From assembly GCA_019114585.1 (NCBI GenBank), contig DXFE01000071.1:1-12558 (forward strand): a stretch of DNA of 12,558 nucleotides, read 5' to 3'. Positions 5,439 through 12,558 of the stretch are shown piece by piece (position 1 is the first letter of the stretch; every line of letters begins with the position of its first letter). The notes beneath the pieces are model-generated. The model saw only the letters and a program-made list of their open reading frames with translations, was not told the origin of the DNA and did no database searches. This stretch comes from Gemmiger_A avium (GTDB lineage Bacteria > Bacillota > Clostridia > Oscillospirales > Ruminococcaceae). The translations under genes and the position numbers were made by a program.

Positions 5439-7628
5439 ATGATCGGATACCAAGCCGAAAACCATCTGTTTACCCTGCATACCCGCTCCAGCAGCTATCA
5501 ATTCATGGTTGACCCCAGCGGATATTTACTGCATACTTATTATGGCCCCCGCGTGGGCGGCGGCAGCTTTGCCTATCGCCTGCGGCAGGCGGACCGTGGC
5601 TTTTCGCCCAATCCCAACAGTGAGGGGCATACCCGCACCTTTTCGCTGGACACCCAGCCGCAGGAGTATCCCTCCAGCGGAGTGGGGGACTTCCGCATTC
5701 CGGTGCTGGAGGTGGAAAACGCCGACGGCAGCCGTGCGGCGGATCTGCGGTATCAGAGCCATGTAATCCGGCCGGGCAAATATGCCCTTCCGGGTCTGCC
5801 TGCCTTTTTTGCGCAGGAAGAGGATGCACAGACGCTGGAAATTACCCTGGAAGACCCGGTTACCGGTCTGCGGGCGGTGCTCTACTATGGCGTGATTGAA
5901 TCCCGTGATATGATTACACGGGCTGTCCGCATTGAAAACGCGGGGGATAAACCGGTGGCCCTGACCCGGGTAATGAGCCTGTGTCTGGATCTGCACCAGG
6001 GCGATCTGGACCTGATCACCTTTGACGGCCGCCATACCGGGGAACGTCATCCCCACCGGCGCCGTCTGGCTCCCGGCATCCAGATGGTCAGTTCCACCCG
6101 GGGGGCGACCAGCCATCAGCACAACAACTTTATCATGCTTTGCGCCCCCGACGCAGGGGAGACCCACGGCTGGTGCCTGGGCGCCGCGCTGGTATACAGC
6201 GGCAACTTTGAGGCGGCGGTGGAGCGCACCCAGTTTGACACTGCCCGCATGACCCTGGGCATTTCACCCTGGCAGTTCCGCTTTACCCTGGCCCCCGGCG
6301 AAACCTTTACCGCACCGGAAGCCGTCATGATCTTCTCCCGGGAAGGCTTTTCCGGTATGACCCATCAGTTCCACCGGGCCATCCGGGACAATCTGTGCCG
6401 GGGCGAGTGGGCACACCGGTGCCGTCCGGTGCTGCTGAATACCTGGGAAGCGGCCTACTTTGATTTTGACTCGGAAAAGCTGCTGGAAATCGCCCGCTGT
6501 GCCGCCGAAACCGGCGTGGAACTGCTGGTGATGGACGACGGCTGGTTCGGCACCCGGAACGACGACCGGGGCGGCCTGGGCGATTGGTTCGTCAACGAAC
6601 AGAAGCTGCCCGGCGGTCTGGCGCCGCTGGTACACGCCGTCAATGAACTGGGCCTGGACTTCGGCCTGTGGATCGAGCCGGAGATGGTCAGCGAGGACAG
6701 CCGGCTGTTTGCCGAGCATCCCGATTGGGCGCTGCGCATTCCCGGCCGTCCGGCTACCCGCGGCCGCAGCCAGCTGGTGCTGGATTTCTCCCGCACCGAG
6801 GTCTGGCAGTATGTGTATGCTCAGATCAAAAAAGTGCTTTCCAGCGCCAACATTACCTATGTGAAGTGGGACATGAACCGCAGCCTGACCGACGTGCTGT
6901 CCGCTGCGCTGCCTGCCGAGCGGCAGGGCGAGGTCTACCACCGGTTTGTGCTGGGTGTGTACGCCATGCTGGAGCAGTTCCGCAAGGACTTCCCGCATAT
7001 CCTGCTGGAGGGCTGCTGCGGCGGCGGCGGCCGGTTTGACTGCGGCATGCTCTATTACACCCCGCAGATCTGGGCCAGCGACAACACCGACGCCATGGAT
7101 CGCCTGCTGATCCAGTACGGCACCTCCTTCTGCTACCCGGTCAGCGTGGTGGGCTCCCATGTGTCGGCGGTTCCCAACGAGCAGACCGGCCGTGTAACCG
7201 GGCTGGATACCCGGGCGGCGGTGGCGATGGCGGGTACCTTTGGCTATGAGCTGGACCCTCGCAGCCTCAGCGTGGCGGAGCGTCAGCAGATGCGCTTGGA
7301 GATCGACCGGTTCCGGCATCTGTATGATCTGATCCAGTACGGCGACTATGACCGGCTTACCGACCCCTTTGCCCCCGGCCCCTTTACCGCCTGGCAGCAG
7401 ACCGCGCCGGACGGTTCCGCGGCCCTGGTAACGGTGGTCACCGGTATGGCCCGCTCCAACGATGCCTTTGCTACCGTGTATCCCCGCAACCTTCTGCCGG
7501 ATGCGCTCTATTCCGTGAACGGCGCGGATGCGGTGCGGGGCGATGTTCTGATGTACGGCGGTATCCCGCTCCCCCATGTGGGCGGCGACTACCGGGCCAT
7601 GCAGTTTGAACTGACCCGACAGGGTTAA
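5439..7628 (+). CDS. Alpha-galactosidase, glycoside hydrolase family 36
   Basis: This cytoplasmic enzyme removes terminal alpha-1,6-galactose from melibiose, raffinose and stachyose by a retaining mechanism. It has 729 residues and no signal peptide: an N-terminal beta-sandwich (about 1-310), a TIM barrel (about 320-650) and a C-terminal beta domain. Motifs are NTWEAAYFDFD (334-344), MDDGWFG (365-371), GLWIEPEM (409-416), KWDMNR with nucleophile Asp478, EGCCGGGGRFD (524-534) and SDNTDAMDR with acid/base Asp548. From memory, both catalytic positions and the total length coincide with Geobacillus stearothermophilus AgaA. The Cys-Cys in the GGGG motif replaces the more usual Cys-Ser. The start follows GAGGA (5427-5431) with 7-base spacing. 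An ATG at 5376 lies inside the upstream hairpin and is rejected. Confidence 0.96.
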   Translation: MIGYQAENHLFTLHTRSSSYQFMVDPSGYLLHTYYGPRVGGGSFAYRLRQADRGFSPNPNSEGHTRTFSLDTQPQEYPSSGVGDFRIPVLEVENADGSRAADLRYQSHVIRPGKYALPGLPAFFAQEEDAQTLEITLEDPVTGLRAVLYYGVIESRDMITRAVRIENAGDKPVALTRVMSLCLDLHQGDLDLITFDGRHTGERHPHRRRLAPGIQMVSSTRGATSHQHNNFIMLCAPDAGETHGWCLGAALVYSGNFEAAVERTQFDTARMTLGISPWQFRFTLAPGETFTAPEAVMIFSREGFSGMTHQFHRAIRDNLCRGEWAHRCRPVLLNTWEAAYFDFDSEKLLEIARCAAETGVELLVMDDGWFGTRNDDRGGLGDWFVNEQKLPGGLAPLVHAVNELGLDFGLWIEPEMVSEDSRLFAEHPDWALRIPGRPATRGRSQLVLDFSRTEVWQYVYAQIKKVLSSANITYVKWDMNRSLTDVLSAALPAERQGEVYHRFVLGVYAMLEQFRKDFPHILLEGCCGGGGRFDCGMLYYTPQIWASDNTDAMDRLLIQYGTSFCYPVSVVGSHVSAVPNEQTGRVTGLDTRAAVAMAGTFGYELDPRSLSVAERQQMRLEIDRFRHLYDLIQYGDYDRLTDPFAPGPFTAWQQTAPDGSAALVTVVTGMARSNDAFATVYPRNLLPDALYSVNGADAVRGDVLMYGGIPLPHVGGDYRAMQFELTRQG

Positions 7629-7631
7629 GAG

Positions 7632-7646
7632 CCGGCCGGCGGCCGG
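7632..7646 (+). repeat. Small GC hairpin just upstream of the regulator's ribosome binding site
   Basis: CCGGCC (7632-7637) and GGCCGG (7641-7646) form a perfect six-pair stem over a GGC loop, ending two bases before AAGGAG (7649-7654). It starts four bases after the alpha-galactosidase stop codon. It could limit entry of ribosomes at the regulator gene unless translation of the upstream gene keeps it open. Confidence 0.4.
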
Positions 7647-7660
7647 GCAAGGAGATCTCC

Positions 7661-8551
7661 ATGGACGACAACTATTCCTTTTCCATCTTCCCCAACGAGA
7701 ACTTTGTGGATCTGCTGATCTTTCAGTACGGCTGGGAGGAGTGCAAACCGCTGCACTCCTTTGGCCCGGCCATCCGCAACCATTACCTGTTTCACCTGAT
7801 CCTGTCCGGGCACGGCGTTCTGCGCAGTGCCGGGCCGGACGGGGCGGATCGGGAATATGAGCTCTCGGCGGGAAACGGTTTCCTGATCTGCCCCGGCCAG
7901 GTCAACACCTACTGGGCGGACGAAAAAGACCCCTGGACCTATGCCTGGGTGGAGTTTGACGGCCTCCAGGCGCTGAAACGCCTGGAACAGGCCGGGCTGG
8001 ATATGGCCCATCCGGTATACCGGTTCCGCTCGCCGCTGGCACATCGGCCGGTACGGCAGGAAATGGAATCCATCGTCCGCAGCAAGGACGCCTCGCCGCT
8101 GTTCCTGCTGGGTCATCTGTATCTGCTGCTGGACGCGCTTACCCAGGCGTCCAGCTCCCGCCGGGAGTTGCGCAACCAGTCCCAGAAGAGCTTCTACGTG
8201 CAGGAGGCGCTGAACTTCATCGCGCAGAACTATCACCGGGATATTGACGTGCAGCAGGTGGCAGCAGCCTGTAACCTGAACCGCACCTACTTCGGGCGGG
8301 TGTTCCGGCAGATGATGGGCAGCACACCCCAGGAATATCTGATCCGGTACCGCCTGTCCAAAAGCATGGAACTGATGCGCAGCACCGATTATCCCATCAG
8401 CCAGATCGCGCCGATGGTCGGCTATGCCAACCCGCTGCATTTTTCCAAAGTATTCAAGAAAGAGATGGGCGTGTCGCCCCGCACCTGGCGTGCCAACGAC
8501 GAACAGGTGCGGCGGCAGCCGGCACGCCAGGGGGAGGATACCCATGAGTGA
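7661..8551 (+). CDS. AraC-family transcriptional regulator (MsmR/RafR-like)
   Basis: This is probably the sugar-responsive activator of this operon. The 296-residue protein has an N-terminal cupin-like sugar-sensing domain (about residues 20-110, including HYLFHLILSGHGVL and GNGFLICPGQVNTY) and a C-terminal AraC DNA-binding domain with two helix-turn-helix units. The first is near 196-217 (VAAACNLNRTYFGRVFRQ) and the second near 245-270 (ISQIAPMVGYANPLHFSKVF). Length and layout are standard. AAGGAG (7649-7654) with 6-base spacing fixes the start. The gene lies inside the operon and overlaps the next gene by 8 bases, so it would be expressed with the genes it controls. The likely target is the direct repeat at 2105-2142. 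The effector is inferred, perhaps melibiose or raffinose. Confidence 0.92.
   Translation: MDDNYSFSIFPNENFVDLLIFQYGWEECKPLHSFGPAIRNHYLFHLILSGHGVLRSAGPDGADREYELSAGNGFLICPGQVNTYWADEKDPWTYAWVEFDGLQALKRLEQAGLDMAHPVYRFRSPLAHRPVRQEMESIVRSKDASPLFLLGHLYLLLDALTQASSSRRELRNQSQKSFYVQEALNFIAQNYHRDIDVQQVAAACNLNRTYFGRVFRQMMGSTPQEYLIRYRLSKSMELMRSTDYPISQIAPMVGYANPLHFSKVFKKEMGVSPRTWRANDEQVRRQPARQGEDTHE
8533..8537 (+). promoter_or_regulatory. Ribosome binding site that fixes the GH13 enzyme start
   Basis: GGAGG lies 6 bases before the ATG at 8544. The frame is open further upstream to 8424, but that part lies inside the AraC-family gene and reads as a shadow. Confidence 0.75.
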
Positions 8552-10409
8552 ATCCACTGCGGCAGCCCGTTCCCGCCAGTTTGACCGGCGGCTGGCCGCC
8601 TGCTACGACGAGTTCAAGTGGCTTTACTGCGAACTGTACGGCCAGACGGAGCATTTTCAGCAGCTGCTGGATGCCGCCCGGCAATTTTTCATCCATCGCA
8701 AAAGCGCCCTGGTCAAGCTGGACGCCACCCGGGAAAAGGATCCCGACTGGTACCGCCGGTCGGACATGATCGGCGTGATGCTCTATACCGATCTGTTTGC
8801 GGGCAACCTGGACGGCGTGCGGGAAAAGCTGGACTATCTGGCGGAACTGCAGGTGCGCTATCTGCATCTGATGCCGCTGCTCAAGATGCCGGAAGAGTTC
8901 AACGACGGGGGATACGCCGTGAGCGACTTCCGTCAGGTGGACCCGCGGCTGGGCAGCAATGAAGCCCTGGAAAAGCTGGCGGATGCCTGCCGCTCCCGGG
9001 GGATGAGCCTGTGCCTGGACTTTATCGTCAACCATACCTCCAATGAGCACGACTGGGCCGTCCGTGCCCGTAAAGGCGACCCGGAGTACCAGGCCCGCTA
9101 CCAGTGCTATGACAACTACGACATTCCCCGCCAGTTTGAGCAGACCATGCCCCAGGTGTTCCCCAACACCGCGCCGGGCAACTTCATCTGGTGCGAGGAG
9201 ATGGGCAAGTATGTGCTGTCCACCTTCAATCCCTACCAGTGGGATATGAACTACCGCAACCCGGTGGTCTTTAACGAGATGGCCTGCAACCTGCTGTTCC
9301 TGGCCAATCTGGGGGTGGACGTGTTCCGCATCGACGCCGTGCCCTATATCTGGAAAGAGCTGGGCACCAGCTGCCGTAACCTGCCCCAGGTGCATACCAT
9401 TATGCGGATGCTGCGCATCCTGGCCAAGCTGGTCTGCCCGGCGGTGATCTTCAAGGGCGAGGTGGTCATGAAACCCAGCGAGGTGGCCCCCTACTTTGGC
9501 CCGGTGGATAAGCCGGAATGCGATGTGCTCTACAATGTGAGCAGCATGGTCTGCATCTGGAATACCGTAGCCACCCGGGACGCCACCCTGCTGCGCTGGC
9601 AGTTGGATACACTGGCGGCCCTGCCCCGGGAATACACCTTTGTCAACTACGTGCGCTGCCACGACGACATCGGCTGGGGCCTGGAGGAGGAATCGGTGCG
9701 CTATCTGGGGATGGACCCGCTGGAGCACAAAAAGTTCCTCTACCATTTCTTTGAGGGCAATTATCCCGGCTCCTTTGCCCGGGGCGAGCTGTACAACTAC
9801 GATCCTGCCACCCAGGACGCCCGCAGCTGCGGCACTGCCGCCAGCCTGTGCGGCGTGCAGGCGGCGCTGGAACAGCGGGACAACGGGGCACTGGATATGG
9901 CCCTGCGCCGGGATCTGCTGATCCACGGCCTGATGCTGAGCCAGTCCGGCATTCCGGTGATTTACAGCGGGGACGAGATTGCGGCCTGCAACGATTACAG
10001 CTACAAAAACGATCCCGCCAAAGCGGGGGACAGCCGTTTCCTGCATCGGGGCGTTTTCAGCTGGGAAGCTGCCCAGAACCGGCATAATCCGGATACGGTG
10101 GAAGGGCGGATGTTTACCGGCCTGCAGAAGCTGATTTCCCTGCGCCGGGGCGAGCCGCTTTTTGACGCGGATGCCGCCGTGCATACCGCCGACTGCGGCA
10201 ATCCGCATGCGCTGGTTCTGGTGCGGGAGAAAGACGGCCGCTGCCTGATGGCTGTGTTCAATTTCTCGGAAAGCTGGCAGGAACTCACCACGCCGCTGGT
10301 AGGCGGCCGCTGGGTGGATCTGGTCAGCGGTGATGTGATGGAGGGCAGCATCGGCTGGATGCAGCCCTGTCAGATGCGCTGGCTTGTACCGCAGGAGGAA
10401 ACGAAATGA
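8544..10409 (+). CDS. Amylosucrase-family glycoside hydrolase (GH13_4): amylosucrase or sucrose hydrolase
   Basis: This enzyme acts on sucrose, releasing fructose and passing glucose to an alpha-1,4-glucan or to water. It has 621 residues and no signal peptide. A helical N-terminal domain (about 1-80) is followed by a GH13 barrel and a C-terminal beta domain. Visible motifs are DGGYAVSDF (121-129), DFIVNHTSNEHDWA (159-172), FRIDAV with nucleophile Asp264, FKGEVV with acid/base Glu306, and RCHDDIGW with Asp374. GTSCRNLPQ, WNTVATR, SFARG and GDSR (Arg498) are hallmarks of amylosucrase rather than sucrose phosphorylase. From memory of the Neisseria polysaccharea enzyme, Asp144, His187, Arg446 and Arg509 are kept, Arg415 is Lys397, and Arg226 is lost. 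It overlaps the regulator gene by 8 bases and the kinase gene by 4. The family is clear, but the choice between polymerase and hydrolase is open. Confidence 0.9.
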   Translation: MSESTAAARSRQFDRRLAACYDEFKWLYCELYGQTEHFQQLLDAARQFFIHRKSALVKLDATREKDPDWYRRSDMIGVMLYTDLFAGNLDGVREKLDYLAELQVRYLHLMPLLKMPEEFNDGGYAVSDFRQVDPRLGSNEALEKLADACRSRGMSLCLDFIVNHTSNEHDWAVRARKGDPEYQARYQCYDNYDIPRQFEQTMPQVFPNTAPGNFIWCEEMGKYVLSTFNPYQWDMNYRNPVVFNEMACNLLFLANLGVDVFRIDAVPYIWKELGTSCRNLPQVHTIMRMLRILAKLVCPAVIFKGEVVMKPSEVAPYFGPVDKPECDVLYNVSSMVCIWNTVATRDATLLRWQLDTLAALPREYTFVNYVRCHDDIGWGLEEESVRYLGMDPLEHKKFLYHFFEGNYPGSFARGELYNYDPATQDARSCGTAASLCGVQAALEQRDNGALDMALRRDLLIHGLMLSQSGIPVIYSGDEIAACNDYSYKNDPAKAGDSRFLHRGVFSWEAAQNRHNPDTVEGRMFTGLQKLISLRRGEPLFDADAAVHTADCGNPHALVLVREKDGRCLMAVFNFSESWQELTTPLVGGRWVDLVSGDVMEGSIGWMQPCQMRWLVPQEETK

Positions 10410-11356
10410 AAAAACTGGTGGCGATTGGGGAACTCCTCATCGATTTTGTGCCGCAACAGTCCGGCTGCGCGCTGGCGGATGTAACCGGCTTTGACCGGGT
10501 GGCCGGCGGTGCACCCGCCAATGTGACAATGGCCGTGGCTTGCCTGGGCGGCCATGCGTCCATGATCTCCCAGGTGGGTACCGAGGCGTTCGGCGACTAT
10601 CTGGTGGCCAACCTGCAGGCCCACGGGGTGGAGACGGCCGGTGTCTTCCGCACCGATAAAGCCAATACCGCCCTGGCCTTTGTGGCACTGGACAAAAACG
10701 GCGACCGGCAGTTCAGCTTCTACCGCAAACCCAGCGCCGATCTGTTTCTGAACGAGGACCAGATCGACCCGGTTTTGCTGCGGGATGCAGGTGTGCTGCA
10801 TTTCTGCTCGGTGGATCTGGTGGATGCACCGGTGCGCCAGGCGCACCGTCGGGCTATCCAGATCGCCCGGGAAAATGGGGCTATCGTCAGCTTTGATCCC
10901 AATGTGCGCCTGCCGCTCTGGCCGGACGCGGCCTCCTGCCAGGCTGCCATCCGCCAGTTCCTGCCGCTGGCCGATATCGTGAAACTGTCGGAGGAAGAGG
11001 TGGAGTTCGTCACCGGCATCTCCGACCGGGAGGCCGCCGCCAAAGCCCTGCTGACGGCCAGCTGCCGCATGGTGGTCATCACCAGGGGCGCGGACGGTGC
11101 GGAGGCCTGGACGCCTGCCGGACACGTAGCCTGCCCGGTCTGCCCGGGCCCGGTCGTGGACACCACCGGCGCGGGGGACTGCTTCATCGGCGCGCTGCTC
11201 TATCAGCTGCTGGAAAACGGCTGCACGCCCGCCGATCTGCCCGGTCTGGACAGCGCGGCGCTGTCCCGGCTGCTGACCTTCGCTTCCCGGTGCTCCGCTT
11301 TTACAGTGGCCCAGAAAGGGGCCGTCATGCCCAGCCTCGCCCAGATCGGCGAGTAA
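10406..11356 (+). CDS. Fructokinase, PfkB/ribokinase family (ScrK-like)
   Basis: This kinase phosphorylates a sugar with ATP, here most likely fructose to fructose 6-phosphate. The 316-residue protein starts with KLVAIGELLIDFVP, has the first PfkB signature around GGAPANVTMAVACLGG (34-49), and has the second signature DTTGAGDCFIGAL (252-264) with Asp258 as catalytic base. SFDPNVRLPLW (162-172) is the form seen in fructokinases. Length is normal. Its ATG shares ATGA with the stop of the GH13 gene, and AGGAGGA (10393-10399) lies 6 bases upstream, so translation is coupled to the enzyme that makes fructose. A 2-keto-3-deoxygluconate or other PfkB sugar kinase cannot be excluded from sequence alone, but the context argues for fructose. 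Confidence 0.92.
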   Translation: MKKLVAIGELLIDFVPQQSGCALADVTGFDRVAGGAPANVTMAVACLGGHASMISQVGTEAFGDYLVANLQAHGVETAGVFRTDKANTALAFVALDKNGDRQFSFYRKPSADLFLNEDQIDPVLLRDAGVLHFCSVDLVDAPVRQAHRRAIQIARENGAIVSFDPNVRLPLWPDAASCQAAIRQFLPLADIVKLSEEEVEFVTGISDREAAAKALLTASCRMVVITRGADGAEAWTPAGHVACPVCPGPVVDTTGAGDCFIGALLYQLLENGCTPADLPGLDSAALSRLLTFASRCSAFTVAQKGAVMPSLAQIGE

Positions 11357-11367
11357 TTCTGCAAAGC

Positions 11368-11402
11368 AAAGGCCTCCATGCCCGCAGGCATGGAGGCCTT
11401 TT
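11368..11402. terminator. Strong terminator ending the sugar operon, possibly bidirectional
   Basis: AAAGGCCTCCATGCC (11368-11382) pairs perfectly with GGCATGGAGGCCTTT (11387-11401) over a CGCA loop, ending in TTTT (11399-11402) on the plus strand. It is 12 bases after the kinase stop. The minus-strand gene ends 22 bases to the right. Read in that direction, the hairpin is followed by TTTGCTTTGC, a weaker T-rich tail, so it may serve both genes. Confidence 0.93.
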
Positions 11403-11423
11403 GTCTGTCCAATAAAAGGGAAT

Positions 11424-12287
11424 TCAGCGTTCGATAAAGCCCTCGCCCAGCACTTCGTGAGAGGACAGGATGATGATGAACGCCTGCGGATCCACCTTGC
11501 GCACGACCCGTTCCACCTCAATCATCTGTTTGTTGCTGCAGGCGCACATAACCACCGATTTGTCGTCGTTGGTATAGCCGCCCCGCCCTTTCAGCAGGGT
11601 GACGCCCCGGTCGCAGGCGTCCTGAATGGCCTGGCTGACCGTGGAGCCGCTTTCCGGTGCGGTTACAATCAGCGCCAGTTTGCCGGCATTCATGCCGTAC
11701 ATGAGCTTATCCACCGCGATGGAGTAGATATAGCTGATGATGCAGCCGTAGATGATGCCGTCCACATCCTGGAAGATGATGCCGCCCAGCAGCACAATGG
11801 CCATGTCCAGCGCCATCACGATCACCCCCAGCGACAGGTGCGGCCGTACCGCTTTGACCGCCATGGTGATAAAATCCGCGCCGCCGGTGGAAGATCCGCG
11901 CACATAGATCAGCGCGTAGCCAAATCCGCCCAGCACGCCGGTGCAGATCGCGGCCAGAATCCGGTCGCCCCGGTATACAGGCAGCAGGGGGGCCAGGTAG
12001 TCCACCATCAGGCTGCTGATCACCATGCATCGCATGGAACGCAGAAAAAACGCGCGTCCCAGCAGCTTGTAGCACAGCAGCGCCACCGGGATGTTCATCA
12101 CAATGGTGGTGATACCGATGGGCAGATCAAACAACCGGTATAAGATCAGCGCCAGACCAGAGAATCCCGTCATGGGAAACTCCGCCTGTGCGGCAAAATT
12201 GTACAGGGCGATACTCACCATGAAGCTGCCGATCAACTCCAGCAGCAGGGTGATACCTTCCTCTTTCCAGTCAAATCTCTTTTGCAT
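11424..12287 (-). CDS. YitT-family membrane protein with C-terminal DUF2179 domain
   Basis: This is a conserved integral membrane protein of unknown function, common and often multi-copy in Firmicutes. The 287-residue protein has five or six hydrophobic segments in the first 195 residues, including ITLLLELIGSFMVSIALYNF, TTIVMNIPVALLCYKLLG and VIVMALDMAIVLLGGIIF. It also has the family's GSSTGGADFI (131-140) and a soluble DUF2179 domain at about 203-282 with LLKGRGGYTNDDK (231-243). The start at 12287 is chosen over an upstream ATG at 12350 because AGAGGA lies 6 bases before it and MQKRFDWKEEG leads straight into the first membrane segment. It converges on the fructokinase gene and diverges from tRNA-Asn. 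Nothing links it to the sugar operon. Confidence 0.93.
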   Translation of the reverse strand: MQKRFDWKEEGITLLLELIGSFMVSIALYNFAAQAEFPMTGFSGLALILYRLFDLPIGITTIVMNIPVALLCYKLLGRAFFLRSMRCMVISSLMVDYLAPLLPVYRGDRILAAICTGVLGGFGYALIYVRGSSTGGADFITMAVKAVRPHLSLGVIVMALDMAIVLLGGIIFQDVDGIIYGCIISYIYSIAVDKLMYGMNAGKLALIVTAPESGSTVSQAIQDACDRGVTLLKGRGGYTNDDKSVVMCACSNKQMIEVERVVRKVDPQAFIIILSSHEVLGEGFIER

Positions 12288-12293
12288 GCTCTG

Positions 12294-12299
12294 TCCTCT
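12294..12299 (-). promoter_or_regulatory. Ribosome binding site that fixes the YitT-family start
   Basis: AGAGGA on the minus strand lies 6 bases before the ATG at 12287. The upstream in-frame ATG at 12350 would start only a few bases downstream of the -10 box and has no such site. Confidence 0.65.
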
Positions 12300-12355
12300 T
12301 TCAATAAGGAAATCAGCCCCAGTGGGGATGTGATGCACAAAATTCCACAATCAGT

Positions 12356-12385
12356 ATTATAATATGCCCGCCCTTTGCCCGTCAA
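12356..12385 (-). promoter_or_regulatory. Promoter of the YitT-family gene
   Basis: On the minus strand TTGACG (12380-12385) and TATAAT (12356-12361) are separated by 18 bases. Transcription would start near 12349, giving a leader of about 60 bases before the ATG at 12287. Confidence 0.7.
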
Positions 12386-12412
12386 CCGGCGATGAAAATT
12401 GCAAAAAACCTC

Positions 12413-12440
12413 TTGCAAAATCAAAAAAACGCGCTATAAT
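12413..12440 (+). promoter_or_regulatory. Promoter of the tRNA cluster
   Basis: TTGCAA (12413-12418) and TATAAT (12435-12440) are separated by 16 bases, and the mature tRNA-Asn begins 15 bases after the -10. An A-rich stretch upstream (12393-12408) contains a second TTGCAAAA (12399-12406) and could act as an UP element. Confidence 0.75.
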
Positions 12441-12454
12441 AATAAATGTTCCGT

Positions 12455-12530
12455 TCCTCAATAGCTCAGTCGGTAGAGCATGCGGCTGTTAACCGCAGGG
12501 TCGTTGGTTCGAGTCCAACTTGAGGAGCCA
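12455..12530 (+). tRNA. tRNA-Asn (anticodon GTT), with encoded CCA
   Basis: A full 76-base cloverleaf is visible. Acceptor strand TCCTCAA (12455-12461) pairs with TTGAGGA (12520-12526). The D arm is GCTC/GAGC. The anticodon stem TGCGG/CCGCA surrounds the loop CTGTTAA, with GTT at 12488-12490. The T arm is GTTGG/CCAAC with TTCGAGT in the loop. A discriminator G (12527) is followed by a genomically encoded CCA (12528-12530). Confidence 0.97.
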
Positions 12531-12533
12531 TAC

Positions 12534-12558
12534 AGGGGTATAGCTCAGCTGGTAGAGC
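12534..12558 (+). tRNA. 5' part of a second tRNA, cut by the window edge, possibly tRNA-Trp
   Basis: AGGGGTA, then TA, then the D-arm sequence GCTCAGCTGGTAGAGC match the 5' third of a tRNA, beginning three bases after the CCA of tRNA-Asn. The anticodon is outside the window. An AGGGG start followed by TATAG is common in Gram-positive tRNA-Trp, but identity cannot be settled here. Confidence 0.85.

Noticed and set aside
6264..7577. 437-codon minus-strand frame opposite the alpha-galactosidase gene
   Set aside because: It has low-complexity shadow composition and no start signal. The plus strand encodes a full-length GH36 enzyme.
8454..10208. 584-codon open frame on the minus strand opposite the GH13 gene
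   Set aside because: It has the same His/Gln/Gly-rich shadow composition. The plus strand carries complete GH13_4 motifs.
1..12558. CRISPR arrays, insertion sequences, phage genes or defence genes
   Set aside because: No regularly spaced repeats, transposase motifs, integrase-like genes or terminal repeats were seen. The tRNA pair at the right edge could be an integration site, but no attachment repeat is visible in the window.

Overview
The window looks like chromosome from a GC-rich gut Firmicute of the Oscillospiraceae/Ruminococcaceae type (Faecalibacterium, Gemmiger or Subdoligranulum relatives). This is an inference from three things: GC-rich codon choice with strong AAGGAGG-like ribosome binding sites, a Gram-positive lipoprotein/msm-type sugar ABC transporter, and a YitT-family membrane protein. 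No species-diagnostic marker is present.

Layout. (1) 1-298: a divergent regulatory region with a strong extended -10 promoter for guaB and a likely leftward promoter for a gene outside the window. (2) 299-1801: IMP dehydrogenase of an unusual, trichomonad-like subtype, closed by a rho-independent terminator. (3) 1802-2215: a 414-base regulatory gap with a long perfect inverted repeat, two good -10 boxes without matching -35 boxes, and a direct repeat. (4) 2216-11356: a seven-gene co-directional cluster made of solute-binding lipoprotein, two permeases, GH36 alpha-galactosidase, AraC-family regulator, amylosucrase-family GH13 enzyme and PfkB-type fructokinase, closed by a perfect 15-bp terminator hairpin. 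(5) 11424-12287: a YitT/DUF2179 membrane protein on the minus strand. (6) 12455-12558: tRNA-Asn and the start of a second tRNA.

How the cluster works (inference from families and order). The ABC transporter imports raffinose-family oligosaccharides or melibiose. Alpha-galactosidase removes galactose and leaves sucrose. The GH13_4 enzyme splits sucrose, either transferring glucose to an alpha-glucan (amylosucrase) or to water (sucrose hydrolase), and releases fructose. Fructokinase makes fructose 6-phosphate. The AraC-family protein probably activates the operon. In the classical msm/raf loci this sucrose step is done by sucrose phosphorylase (GtfA), so the amylosucrase-type enzyme is the most distinctive part of the pathway. 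The transporter ATPase and the galactose (Leloir) genes are not in the window.

Most of the window is ordinary metabolism. The points most worth checking are the trichomonad-like IMPDH, the amylosucrase-like enzyme in a raffinose operon with an altered acceptor site, the palindromes in front of guaB and of the sugar operon, and the GC-rich intercistronic hairpins.
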